From: Bacteroidota bacterium
Lineage (GTDB): Bacteria; Bacteroidota; Bacteroidia; Chitinophagales; Chitinophagaceae
Length of the DNA stretch: 56,354 bases
Reading direction: 5' to 3'
Assembly (NCBI GenBank): GCA_030706685.1
Contig: JAUZOA010000028.1
Span: 1 to 56,354, forward strand
The position numbers and the translations under genes are program-made. Positions 44,316-52,262 of this stretch are shown piece after piece (the first letter of the stretch is position 1; each line of letters opens with the position of its first letter). Under the pieces are notes generated by a model that searched no databases, was not told the DNA's origin, and was given only the letters and a program-made list of their open reading frames with translations.

Positions 44316-44626
44316 TATTACACGGTGTTGAAATAATAATTAGATCTTTCCATTTCCAATTGCCCCCGCTACTCCCGGCTCCCGGCCAGGTGATCATCTG
44401 GAAATAAAATCAGCCCGGAATTTGTCATGCCCGGGAAATATCTTTTATTTTTCATTATTTATACGGCTAGTATGAGCGGGAAAGAGGCCTGCCCGATTTG
44501 ATATACCGGGCCGGGTCAATCGGTCCTGCACTGATTTTTTTGTCTTTTGCAGAAAATATTTCACCCACGCTGAGTAAGAAAATAATCGTTTTTGGCAAAA
44601 CACCTTTCCTTGAAACGGATCGCCAA

Positions 44627-45316
44627 CTATTTATCGGCCTTTGGTCGCAGTGAGCCCGAATCTCTCAAAAACAAAAATTCGGCCTTTGTGATCCAGGAAA
44701 AACCAAATGAAACAAGTGCTATTGATTCAAACCAAAAAACAAGATGATACTTTGAAGTCAGTTTATCATCCAGTAAAAAGCTGCTGACTGCAATACCCGC
44801 GATACATAGAATCATGATAATACCGCAGATAAGATAAACCTGGTTTCGTTTTTCTTTTTGCCGGGTAGGTTTTTTACCGGGGCTGGTTTTCCGGAAAAGA
44901 AAAATGGAGAAAAAGATAAACGACGAAAAAAGGACCAGGGCAAAACCAAAATGCAGGTAGTGAACCCAGCAGTTGGAGCAAAAGGTAGTTGGGAAAAGAG
45001 CGACCCCCAATGCTGATACGCACCCTATATTAGCCGTCCTGTTGTCAATGGGCGCGGGACCCTTATAAGAAAACAAGAAGAAACCCAGGGCAAACAATAC
45101 GCCTACCAGTATATCGCCTGCTGCTCCGTTATCGTAATAATCACTGATCGAATATTCAATTTCCGCAGATCCTTCATAAATGAGTTTGCCAATGAAAGTC
45201 AATAAAGGAAGAAACACACCGGCTGCCCCAATCAGTATCCTCAAAGTAAAGTAGGAAATTACCTGGTCCCTGTTTTCATCAGCCCTTTCTTTTCCAACGG
45301 TAGCATTAGTACCCAT
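44627..45316 (-). CDS. Six-helix integral membrane protein of unknown function
   Basis: A 229-residue protein with about six predicted membrane helices (about 23-47, 66-84, 97-112, 122-142, 160-183, 192-212). A conserved-looking periplasmic loop reads 'IEYSISDYYDNGAAGDILVGVLFALGFFLFSYKG', and 'TTFCSNCWVHYLHFG' places two Cys and two His near a membrane face. It could be a DUF998-like protein, which I cannot confirm. The start follows the N-terminal cytoplasmic stretch MGTNATVGKERADENRDQ. Confidence 0.75.
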   Translation of the reverse strand: MGTNATVGKERADENRDQVISYFTLRILIGAAGVFLPLLTFIGKLIYEGSAEIEYSISDYYDNGAAGDILVGVLFALGFFLFSYKGPAPIDNRTANIGCVSALGVALFPTTFCSNCWVHYLHFGFALVLFSSFIFFSIFLFRKTSPGKKPTRQKEKRNQVYLICGIIMILCIAGIAVSSFLLDDKLTSKYHLVFWFESIALVSFGFSWITKAEFLFLRDSGSLRPKADK

Positions 45317-45419
45317 AGTTTAATATTTAATGATTGAATGGTTAAGTTCTCAGTGTATAGGCAACGCATCGTCAATATGGCGAGAGTAGTGATGTAAAAG
45401 AGGGATATTATCTTTTTCA

Positions 45420-45632
45420 TTATCTCCGGGAACGGCGGTATGTTTTATGTATTCCATACCGGTTGTAGCTGCTGCTGTTTCTGTAATGCCCTCCTTTATG
45501 AGAGGAACCATGGCCGCCGGAATAATAACCGCCATGAGAAGTAGTATGATGCCCTCCGCCGTAATACTTGCGTTGCGCAGAAGAAAATAAAAAACAAAAG
45601 GAAAGGATCGCCAGGAAGAATAATTTTTTCAT
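45420..45632 (-). CDS. Small secreted His/Gly-rich peptide
   Basis: A 70-residue exported protein: signal peptide MKKLFFLAILSFCFLFSSAQ, then RKYYGGGHHTTSHGGYYSGG and HGSSHKGGHYRNSSSYNRYG, ending in a basic IHKTYRRSRR. The mature part has seven His in about 25 residues among Gly/Tyr/Ser, a composition seen in metal-binding or surface-coating peptides. Function unknown. The clean signal peptide supports a real gene. Confidence 0.6.
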   Translation of the reverse strand: MKKLFFLAILSFCFLFSSAQRKYYGGGHHTTSHGGYYSGGHGSSHKGGHYRNSSSYNRYGIHKTYRRSRR

Positions 45633-45706
45633 GATAATAAGGTTTGATTACTTAGGGTATATAAAGATTGGATAATTTCCCCGTATTTGCAAATCGCCCT
45701 GTACCC

Positions 45707-45849
45707 GGTAGTGTCCCAATTTCAATTTTCATGCTGGCCACGGAGGACCGCAGAGAAACAGAGAACCTCAGAGTATGTATGATCGTTTCTCTGTGACCCT
45801 CTTTTACTCTGTGGTTCTCTGCGGCCATGTCTCAAACCAGGACACTACC
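45707..45849. mobile_element. 143-bp MITE-like palindromic element, copy 2
   Basis: It is the same length as copy 1 (23766-23908) and differs at 7 positions, all transitions. The left end GGTAGTGTCCC (45707-45717) pairs with GGACACTACC at 45840-45849, with the innermost G changed to A. Flanks CTGTACCC (45699-45706) and TTGTATCC (45850-45857) match at 6 of 8 positions, like a worn target duplication. The rest of the gap 45633-46040 has no gene. Confidence 0.8.
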
Positions 45850-46040
45850 TTGTATCCAGTCACAATAAAAAGTGTTTGCATGAAGAAAGAAGACAGTGAT
45901 AATGTGTGAGAATGAGACATGACCTGTCCTGTCACTTTACCAATAGGATCGCCAACAAAAAGCAGTCCCCCCTCTTTTTACAAAAAAAATTATAGCCCGC
46001 TTTATATAGCCGGGCCACAGAAACCCGGGAGTTATAATCA

Positions 46041-47249
46041 TTACTTCAGATCTATCACTACTTTTGCGTTCCTTTTATCATCGGATGAAATAAATACTTC
46101 ATACCGTTTATCTTTTGTCGTTACAATCATCATTGAAGTGTTGGGGGGAATAGAACCAAGGTTATTGGCCACCATTACCAGCTCATGATGCGGATGTTGC
46201 CTGTCTACTTTTATAGTGAAAGTGATTGGTGTAGCTAAAAGCGCTGCGTTCGCAATAACCAGGTCATTATTGTGATAAATGCTTACCGTATCCCCGTCTA
46301 TCACGCCATTATCATATACATCAATCCTGATCTCAGCCGAATCAGTAAAAATCTGTTTCACTACCGGGTTGTCCCTCGTCAGCAATACCCGGGGCAAAGG
46401 CCTGATCATTCTACCAGAATCTTTAATGAAAGGCCTGGTAGTCGTTGGTGATATTTTTTCCGGAACTGGCCGGGTGATAGGCGGTAAATCTTTCCCGGGA
46501 GGCTGGGAAACAAACGGCCTGGGTTTTATAACGGGTTTGTTATACTGTTTGTGTTCTTCTTTTGCCGGCTCTGTACGGATGGTCTCGCACTTTTTGATTA
46601 CGATATCATCCAATGCAAAATCATTACCGCAGCCACCCGGTGACCGGTTGTTGAGTTGTAAAAAAACATTGCCGATCACAGGAGCCGTAGTAAAAGTAGA
46701 AGAGTATCTTCTCCACGCCGGCGTTTGCTCCGTTGGCATCTCGCCGGTATAAAATCCCGCAAGCGGAGTGCCGGCAGCATTAGCTATAGTAAATCCAATA
46801 TCAGGAAATAAAGTTTTGCAGCCCTCCGTACGCCGACAAACATTCACCAGCCAGGCAGATAACTCATAAGTAGTACTGCCTCTCAAACCATTCACCTTAG
46901 TAATAAAAAACTGGCCCGGTTGTTCCGAAGAATTTACGAGCATCATTTTACCATTCACGTCGCCGGGAGTATGATCCTCTGGTACTGTCAGCCAGTTCCC
47001 ACCAAAACAATCAGCCGTAGAGGAAACAAAAGAATAAAACCCATCATTAGGGCAACTGCCTCCGTCAACACGGTAATCGTGCAAAAAAGACAAGTTTATA
47101 TCCGGGCTGTTACCCGCGCCAAAGTTGATATAGAATACCGTGTCTTTGCATACCATTGTTTGCGCAGGCGATTCCAGCGAACCAAATATTCCTGCTAGAC
47201 TCGCAATAAAGCTGCTTATAAATTTTAAGCGGGAATTCATAAAAGGCAT
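46041..47249 (-). CDS. Secreted protein with carbohydrate-binding-like and C-terminal beta-sandwich domains
   Basis: A 402-residue exported protein (signal peptide about 1-30, ending 'LESPAQ'). Residues about 35-225 form a galactose-binding-like beta-sandwich: 'YINFGAGNSPDINLSF', 'GGNWLTVPEDHTPGDVNGKMMLVNSSEQPGQFFITKVNGLRGSTTYELSAWLVNVCRR' and 'CGNDFALDDIVIKKC', a layout typical of Bacteroidota surface proteins. A Pro/Lys/Thr linker (about 230-300) precedes a second beta domain ('IRIDVYDNGVIDGDTVSIYHNNDLV'). No catalytic motif is visible. The second ATG at 47240 is an equally likely start. Confidence 0.75.
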   Translation of the reverse strand: MPFMNSRLKFISSFIASLAGIFGSLESPAQTMVCKDTVFYINFGAGNSPDINLSFLHDYRVDGGSCPNDGFYSFVSSTADCFGGNWLTVPEDHTPGDVNGKMMLVNSSEQPGQFFITKVNGLRGSTTYELSAWLVNVCRRTEGCKTLFPDIGFTIANAAGTPLAGFYTGEMPTEQTPAWRRYSSTFTTAPVIGNVFLQLNNRSPGGCGNDFALDDIVIKKCETIRTEPAKEEHKQYNKPVIKPRPFVSQPPGKDLPPITRPVPEKISPTTTRPFIKDSGRMIRPLPRVLLTRDNPVVKQIFTDSAEIRIDVYDNGVIDGDTVSIYHNNDLVIANAALLATPITFTIKVDRQHPHHELVMVANNLGSIPPNTSMMIVTTKDKRYEVFISSDDKRNAKVVIDLK

Positions 47250-47536
47250 TAAATATCGGACGCCGTCTTACAGGAATTAGTTACATCCGGCCGGTAATTT
47301 ATATAATGATCCCTGAAATGATACAAACAATTTTTTGAAGAAAATGACCCCGGGGAATCTGATTATTGTCAAATGAATCAGGATGAAAAACTGTAATTGC
47401 GGGTATTTGAACGTAGTTTCACTCATTCATTTTCGTTAGGATAGTTTCGTGGTCCGGCAAGAACTGCTCTGGCAAGGCTTTTGTACGCAAAAGTCTGACG
47501 CCACAGGTTTTCTGGCGGTAACCAATATCCAGGTTT

Positions 47537-48049
47537 ATGAAAAACTCGCTGCTTCTTATTGTGATAATCCTCTTTTGTTTCAACTCCTTCGGACAGCAAA
47601 CCGGGAAACCCATCAGTTTTGTCAGCATAGAAATAGTTGACAGCGCTATGAAAAAAGAAGCACTCTACTTTAATGGCATGGAGTGGCTCGCTAAGCATTT
47701 TACCAATGCCAACAAGGTAATCCAGGTATCAGACAAGGATGCCGGGCTTATTCTTGCCAAAGGAAGCTTTACTTATAAGGCTCCGGGCTATATGTTGTCC
47801 AGTGAGGAAACACGGTCCATAAGTTTCCTGCTCAAGTTCTCTTTTAAAGATGGCAAATACAGGCTGGAACTGTCTGATTTCACGGATGAAACCCTGGGTA
47901 TCGTCACCAATGGGGACTACGAGGATCATTCCCTTTCCAAAAAGAACATACAGAAACAATGGAAGATTATCCAGGAAGAAACACAAAGTAATATTGTGTC
48001 CATTCATAAGTCCATCAAGGAGTTTATGGAACGAAATGCTGACTGGTAA
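47537..48049 (+). CDS. DUF4468-like secreted protein
   Basis: A 170-residue exported protein (signal peptide MKNSLLLIVIILFCFNSFGQ). The body 'KKEALYFNGMEWLAKHFTNANKVIQVSDKDAGLILAKGSFTY' and 'ISFLLKFSFKDGKYRLELSDFTDE' matches the DUF4468 (TBP-like fold) pattern common in Bacteroidota. Function unknown. It overlaps no neighbours. Confidence 0.78.
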   Translation: MKNSLLLIVIILFCFNSFGQQTGKPISFVSIEIVDSAMKKEALYFNGMEWLAKHFTNANKVIQVSDKDAGLILAKGSFTYKAPGYMLSSEETRSISFLLKFSFKDGKYRLELSDFTDETLGIVTNGDYEDHSLSKKNIQKQWKIIQEETQSNIVSIHKSIKEFMERNADW

Positions 48050-48094
48050 TTGAAAAAAGACTGCTTTCTTAATCGCAGTACACTAAGCTAATGG

Positions 48095-48712
48095 TTATTT
48101 AAGTCCAAACTTCTCCAGTTTCTTACCCGTAGTTGTAAAATCAATATGACGCAGGCCATGTATACCCAGCTTTTCGGCCACCCGGACAAACATGGCCCTG
48201 TCTTCAATATATACCACTTGTCGCGGGCTTACCTGCGCGGTATCCAATGCAACGCGAAAAATATCCGCGTCGGGTTTTCTGAAATGAACAAAGCTGGAAA
48301 CAATAAAAAAATCGGCAAGATCATTTAACTTGAATTGTTTGATGCGATACTCTGCCAACTCCCGGCCTTCATTACTTACAACAGCTACTTTAATACCGTA
48401 TTTCTTTTTTAATCGTTGCAACAAGGCCAGCATGCCCGGCAAAGGTTGCGATTGATTATACATAAATTGCCGGAACCGTGTGCGGCTAAAGGGTCGTTTT
48501 TTATAGAATACCACCCTGTCCAGGTATTCATCCAATGTAATTTTGCCAACTTCATAAGTATCGAACGTAAGGTGATGACGTTCCTCGGTTTCCTCCGGAT
48601 CCAATTTAAAGAAGTCAATGGCTTTCCGGCGGCAGCCCCGATCCCAGCCGTTCGTAAGCAATACGCCGCCTATATCGGTAAAAATGGTAGTGACAGACGC
48701 TTTTGGGTTCAT
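48095..48712 (-). CDS. HAD family hydrolase (phosphatase-like) with altered motif I
   Basis: A 205-residue HAD-fold protein. Motif I reads 'FTDIGGVLL' (nucleophile Asp13), with Gly15 where the classic DxD has its second Asp. Motif II is 'VVSNEG' (Ser), motif III Lys is in 'HFRKPDADIF', and motif IV is 'VVYIEDRAMFVRVAEKLG'. The cap is a small helical insert near residues 20-95. The YihX-like subgroup dephosphorylates sugar phosphates or nucleotides; a D-x-G start is found in a number of relatives, so activity may be reduced or different. Confidence 0.85.
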   Translation of the reverse strand: MNPKASVTTIFTDIGGVLLTNGWDRGCRRKAIDFFKLDPEETEERHHLTFDTYEVGKITLDEYLDRVVFYKKRPFSRTRFRQFMYNQSQPLPGMLALLQRLKKKYGIKVAVVSNEGRELAEYRIKQFKLNDLADFFIVSSFVHFRKPDADIFRVALDTAQVSPRQVVYIEDRAMFVRVAEKLGIHGLRHIDFTTTGKKLEKFGLK

Positions 48713-48797
48713 GTAAATAAAGACAATGTTTTGTACAGGATAAAGCTAAATAGAATTTCCCGGCTAAAAGAGTATGATCGCCGGGGAAATCCTGGTC

Positions 48798-49163
48798 CTA
48801 ATTCTTCTTTTCCTTCATTTTTTTAATCCTGTCTTTACCATTCTGGTTGTCCGGGTTGAGAGCGATTGATTTTTCATAATAAGAAATTGCTTTTTTATAA
48901 TCGCCCTTATCCATCCATACTTCGCCCATGCTGTCATAGACATTATAACTGCCAGGGAACAGCTCAATATTTATTTGAAAAATTTCAATGGCTTTGGCCG
49001 TATCGTTGTTCTGCAAAGCCTGGTAGTCAAGTGTATTCATTATTGATTCGTTGAGAAGAAAATTGGCTCCCAGCTTCGTCGAAATATTTTTAAAATCCTC
49101 TTTTATCAGGTAAGGGTTTTGATAAATTCTTGAATAATTGATGGCTGAATAATCGGGCAGTAA
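48798..49163 (-). pseudogene. C-terminal remnant of a TPR-containing alpha/beta hydrolase or serine hydrolase
   Basis: The ATG-initiated part (48798-49040, 80 residues) is two TPR-like repeats ('YNVYDSMGEVWMDKGDYKKAISYYEKSIALNPDNQNGKDRIKK'). Family-like sequence continues upstream of that ATG in the same frame: 'PYLIKEDFKNISTKLGANF' and 'LLNESIMNTLDYQALQNND', back to a stop at 49164-49166, with no ATG in that part. This is how the C-termini of Bacteroidota esterase or beta-lactamase-like hydrolases look, just after the catalytic domain. I infer a 5'-truncated, probably dead gene; a translated 80-residue TPR protein is the alternative. Confidence 0.6.
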
Positions 49164-49336
49164 TCATCTTAAAGTTAGCTATCCGGCAGCCTGCAAAGAT
49201 CAATTTTTCTACAGGCGGCTGATATACGCCGGGGCCGGCCGGCCCTACAGACTTGATAACGATCACTTTTCCGGCTGAAGATAATCAGCCCTTCTTACCT
49301 AAAAACGCCCCATATTGTTACGGTAAATATTCTCAT

Positions 49337-51001
49337 GTGAAATCAGATTATGAAATAGCACAGGAACAACCCCTGCGGTTGATAACAGAAATAGCAGCGG
49401 GCATGGGATTACCGGTTGACTTGTTGGTGCCCTATGGCCATTATAAAGCTAAAGTGAATATCAGCCGGTTTGATGAAGAGAAGATTGCCGCCTGCAAACT
49501 GGTATTGGTGACGGCGGTAACACCTACGAAAGCGGGTATTGGTAAAACAACTACCTCAATCGGTTTGGCAGACGGTTTAAAGAAGCTTCATAAAAAAGTT
49601 GTACTGGCCCTGCGTGAACCCTCACTGGGTCCTTGCTTTGGTATGAAAGGAGGCGCTGCCGGCGGTGGTTATTCGCAGGTAATTCCTATGGAAGAGATCA
49701 ATCTTCATTTTACCGGTGACTTTCATGCTATCTCGGCGGCCAATAACACACTGGCCGCGTTAATGGATAATTTCCGTTTTTTTAACCGGGGCAAACCCGA
49801 AGGCATCAAAACAGTTCTAATGAAACGTTGCCTCGATGTCAACGACCGTGTATTACGTAAAATAGTCACCGCGCTTGATGCCCCTACTAATGGTATCACT
49901 TCAGAAACGGGGTTTGTCATTACACCGGCGAGCGAACTGATGGCTGTTCTTTGCCTGTCAGAGGGGGTAGAGGAGCTCCGCAAAAGAATAGATGAAATGT
50001 TGCTCGGGTTTACATTTGCCGGCAACCCTTTTACCACCAGGGATCTTGGAGTCACCGGCGCCATTACAGCGCTGTTAAAAGATGCAATACTCCCTAACCT
50101 GGTACAAACATTGGAAGGGTGTCCGGCCTTAGTGCATGGCGGCCCGTTTGGCAATATTGCTCATGGCTGTAATTCCATTATGGCTACCAAAACAGCTATG
50201 CAATTTGGCGATTATGTGATCACCGAAGCCGGTTTTGCCAGCGACCTGGGAGCTGAAAAATTTTTCAATATCAAATGCAGGAAAGCAGGATTGCAACCAG
50301 CTATGAGTGTGCTCGTGGCTACTTCACAAGCATTAAAACTCAGTGGCGGTATTACAGAAGACAGAATGATGTTGCCGGATATAACCGCCCTTACGAAGGG
50401 ATTGCAAAATTTAGAAAAGCATATTGGCATCCTGAGAACATTTAAGCAGAAAGTATTGGTAGTGCTGAACAGGTACCATTTCGATACAAAGGAAGAGATT
50501 GAATTTATGCGTAGCTGGTGCCATGAAAAGGAAGTGGCTTTTGCTGTCAACAATGCTTACTGCCAGGGTGGCTATGGCGCTCTCGAAATAGCACAGGCCG
50601 TGGTGGATATTTGTAAGGATCCTTCCCCTCCCCTGCAGTATACCTATGAACTTTCTGATGATATAGAAACCAAGATCAGGAAGATTGTAACAACGATTTA
50701 CGGTGGTAAGGGGGTTGTACTGTATAAAAAAGCACAGGAGATGATACGGCAAATAAAAAAACTGGGACTGGAACACCTGCCCGTATGCATGGCGAAAACA
50801 CAATACTCGTTTACGGATGACGCGGCAATAAGCGGCCTGGATGGTGACTTCAAAATAGATGTTGACGACCTGGTGATCAACCAGGGCGCCGGTTTTATTG
50901 TAGCGGTATGCGGTGAAATGATGCGAATGCCGGGATTACCCAAAATCCCTCAGGCGAATTTTATTGACGTAGTAGATGGAAAAATTGTCGGCGTGAGTTG
51001 A
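49337..51001 (+). CDS. fhs: Formate-tetrahydrofolate ligase
   Basis: A 554-residue enzyme from the GTG start. It makes 10-formyl-THF from formate, THF and ATP. The N-terminal 'KSDYEIAQEQPLRLITEIAAGMGL' and 'YGHYKAKV' are family features. The P-loop-like 'TPTKAGIGKTTTSIGLADGL' is at about residues 62-81, followed by 'REPSLGPCFGMKGGAAGGGYSQVIPMEEINLHFTGDFHAISAANN'. The start is unusual: no in-frame ATG precedes the conserved part. GTG at 49337 gives the usual family length, and is embedded in ATGTGA, an out-of-frame start-stop pair. A TTG at 49253 would add 28 residues that lack family character. Confidence 0.95.
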   Translation: MKSDYEIAQEQPLRLITEIAAGMGLPVDLLVPYGHYKAKVNISRFDEEKIAACKLVLVTAVTPTKAGIGKTTTSIGLADGLKKLHKKVVLALREPSLGPCFGMKGGAAGGGYSQVIPMEEINLHFTGDFHAISAANNTLAALMDNFRFFNRGKPEGIKTVLMKRCLDVNDRVLRKIVTALDAPTNGITSETGFVITPASELMAVLCLSEGVEELRKRIDEMLLGFTFAGNPFTTRDLGVTGAITALLKDAILPNLVQTLEGCPALVHGGPFGNIAHGCNSIMATKTAMQFGDYVITEAGFASDLGAEKFFNIKCRKAGLQPAMSVLVATSQALKLSGGITEDRMMLPDITALTKGLQNLEKHIGILRTFKQKVLVVLNRYHFDTKEEIEFMRSWCHEKEVAFAVNNAYCQGGYGALEIAQAVVDICKDPSPPLQYTYELSDDIETKIRKIVTTIYGGKGVVLYKKAQEMIRQIKKLGLEHLPVCMAKTQYSFTDDAAISGLDGDFKIDVDDLVINQGAGFIVAVCGEMMRMPGLPKIPQANFIDVVDGKIVGVS

Positions 51002-51300
51002 GAGGCTGTCTGTATCCGTTACTATTTTGATCCGGGTATTTTATACAGGGATAATTATGACAGTGTCGTCAGCTCATTTCAGCGAATGAAAGACTGTCAA
51101 AATATATTTATAAAATTACCATTCATCACACCGGGCCAATATCTTTAATAAGGTGAATTATACTGTCGCTGCAGCCGTTCGCCAACTTTTCGATAAAGAA
51201 ACCGGAACCGGGCTATTTTTATCCCCGAAATCCGGGCATTCGCCAATTCACAGAAATTTAATAGCCTTGTAAATTTTTCACCTCATTCAATCAGCATTTT
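51002..51300. other. Spacer between fhs and the DinB-like gene
   Basis: No gene or clear terminator is seen. A short ORF (MTVSSAHFSE, 51057) has no support. Confidence 0.4.
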
Positions 51301-51831
51301 ATGAAAAAATTATTCATTGTTTTATTATTTATAAAAGCTACCGGCATTTATGCACAGGACACAAAGGTTCCCAGCCTTAAAAGTATTTTATTAGAACAAT
51401 TACGCACCACCCACAATGTGAAAGACTGGTTTGTACCTGTGAATATTGCATTGGAAGGCCTGACACCGGAACAAGTGAAATGGACGGACGGAAGCGGCAA
51501 CCATTCCATCGGCCAGCTCGCCAGCCATCTTATCTTCTGGAACCTGCAGCAACTTCGCAAATTCAAAAACCTGCCGCAGCCTTCTTATGATGGTAACAAT
51601 GATGAAACATTCAACAGTTTTACCAATGATAACTGGAAAGCAACCGTGCAGAAACTGGATAGTGTGTTAACGGCCTGGGAAAAAGCAGTGGAAGAAACCG
51701 ACGACGCAAAATTACAATCATGGTATACCACTATTGCGCATATTGGCACACACAATGCCTATCATACAGGCCAGATTATTTATATCCGCAAGCTGCAGGG
51801 TTCATGGGATCCGGCGAAAGGAGTAAAATAA
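51301..51831 (+). CDS. DinB-like four-helix protein with signal peptide
   Basis: A 176-residue exported protein (signal peptide MKKLFIVLLFIKATGIYAQ). The DinB/YfiT four-helix metal-binding fold is indicated by 'WFVPVNIALEGLTPEQVKWTDGSGNHSIGQLASHLIFWNLQQLRKF' (first metal His in 'SHLIFW') and 'HIGTHNAYHTGQIIYIRKLQG' (two His). DinB-fold proteins bind divalent metal and act in thiol metabolism or other transfers; an exported member is less usual but seen in Bacteroidota. Function cannot be set. Confidence 0.85.
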   Translation: MKKLFIVLLFIKATGIYAQDTKVPSLKSILLEQLRTTHNVKDWFVPVNIALEGLTPEQVKWTDGSGNHSIGQLASHLIFWNLQQLRKFKNLPQPSYDGNNDETFNSFTNDNWKATVQKLDSVLTAWEKAVEETDDAKLQSWYTTIAHIGTHNAYHTGQIIYIRKLQGSWDPAKGVK

Positions 51832-51990
51832 ATATCTTATCTATCTATGCCGGGGTAATCACTTAGGATTATCCATTCGCCAATCCCCCCGATGGCCCGG
51901 GATATACGCTTTACCCCGGAAAGCATTACCGGGAAGCAATAGGGCCTGGTCAATAAATAAGAGAGAATATTAAACCAGGTCAGTCTGCTA

Positions 51991-52166
51991 TACAAGCAAG
52001 CAAAGGATGAGGATGTCTTCAAAAGGCATTTATTTCACGCAAGGACCGCTAAGGAGCAAAGGACGCAAAGTATCAGACTCCCTTTGCGTCACTGCGTTAA
52101 CTTTGGCTTTGCGTGAATTTTTCTTTTTTGATCTTATAAGACAGCCTCATCCTTTGCTTGCTTGTA
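51991..52166. repeat. 176-bp nested palindrome between convergent genes
   Basis: The outer arms are 22-bp perfect inverted repeats at 51991-52012 and 52145-52166. A middle pair GTCTT (52015-52019)/AAGAC (52138-52142) continues the stem with small mismatches. Inner pairs TTCACGCAA (52034-52042)/TTGCGTGAA (52109-52117) and GACGCAAAG (52062-52070)/CTTTGCGTC (52082-52090) are nested within. The whole can form a long hairpin on either strand. It lies in the 431-bp gap 51832-52262 between two genes transcribed toward each other; the rest of this gap shows no gene. Confidence 0.85.
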
Positions 52167-52262
52167 TTCCTTGATTCATCCGGCAGGCTATGGCCCGGAT
52201 ATTTTGCCTTGTTTTTTTCTTTTCCTGCCAGGCTATCGTTATTCTCTTTTTTCAATCAGTAA

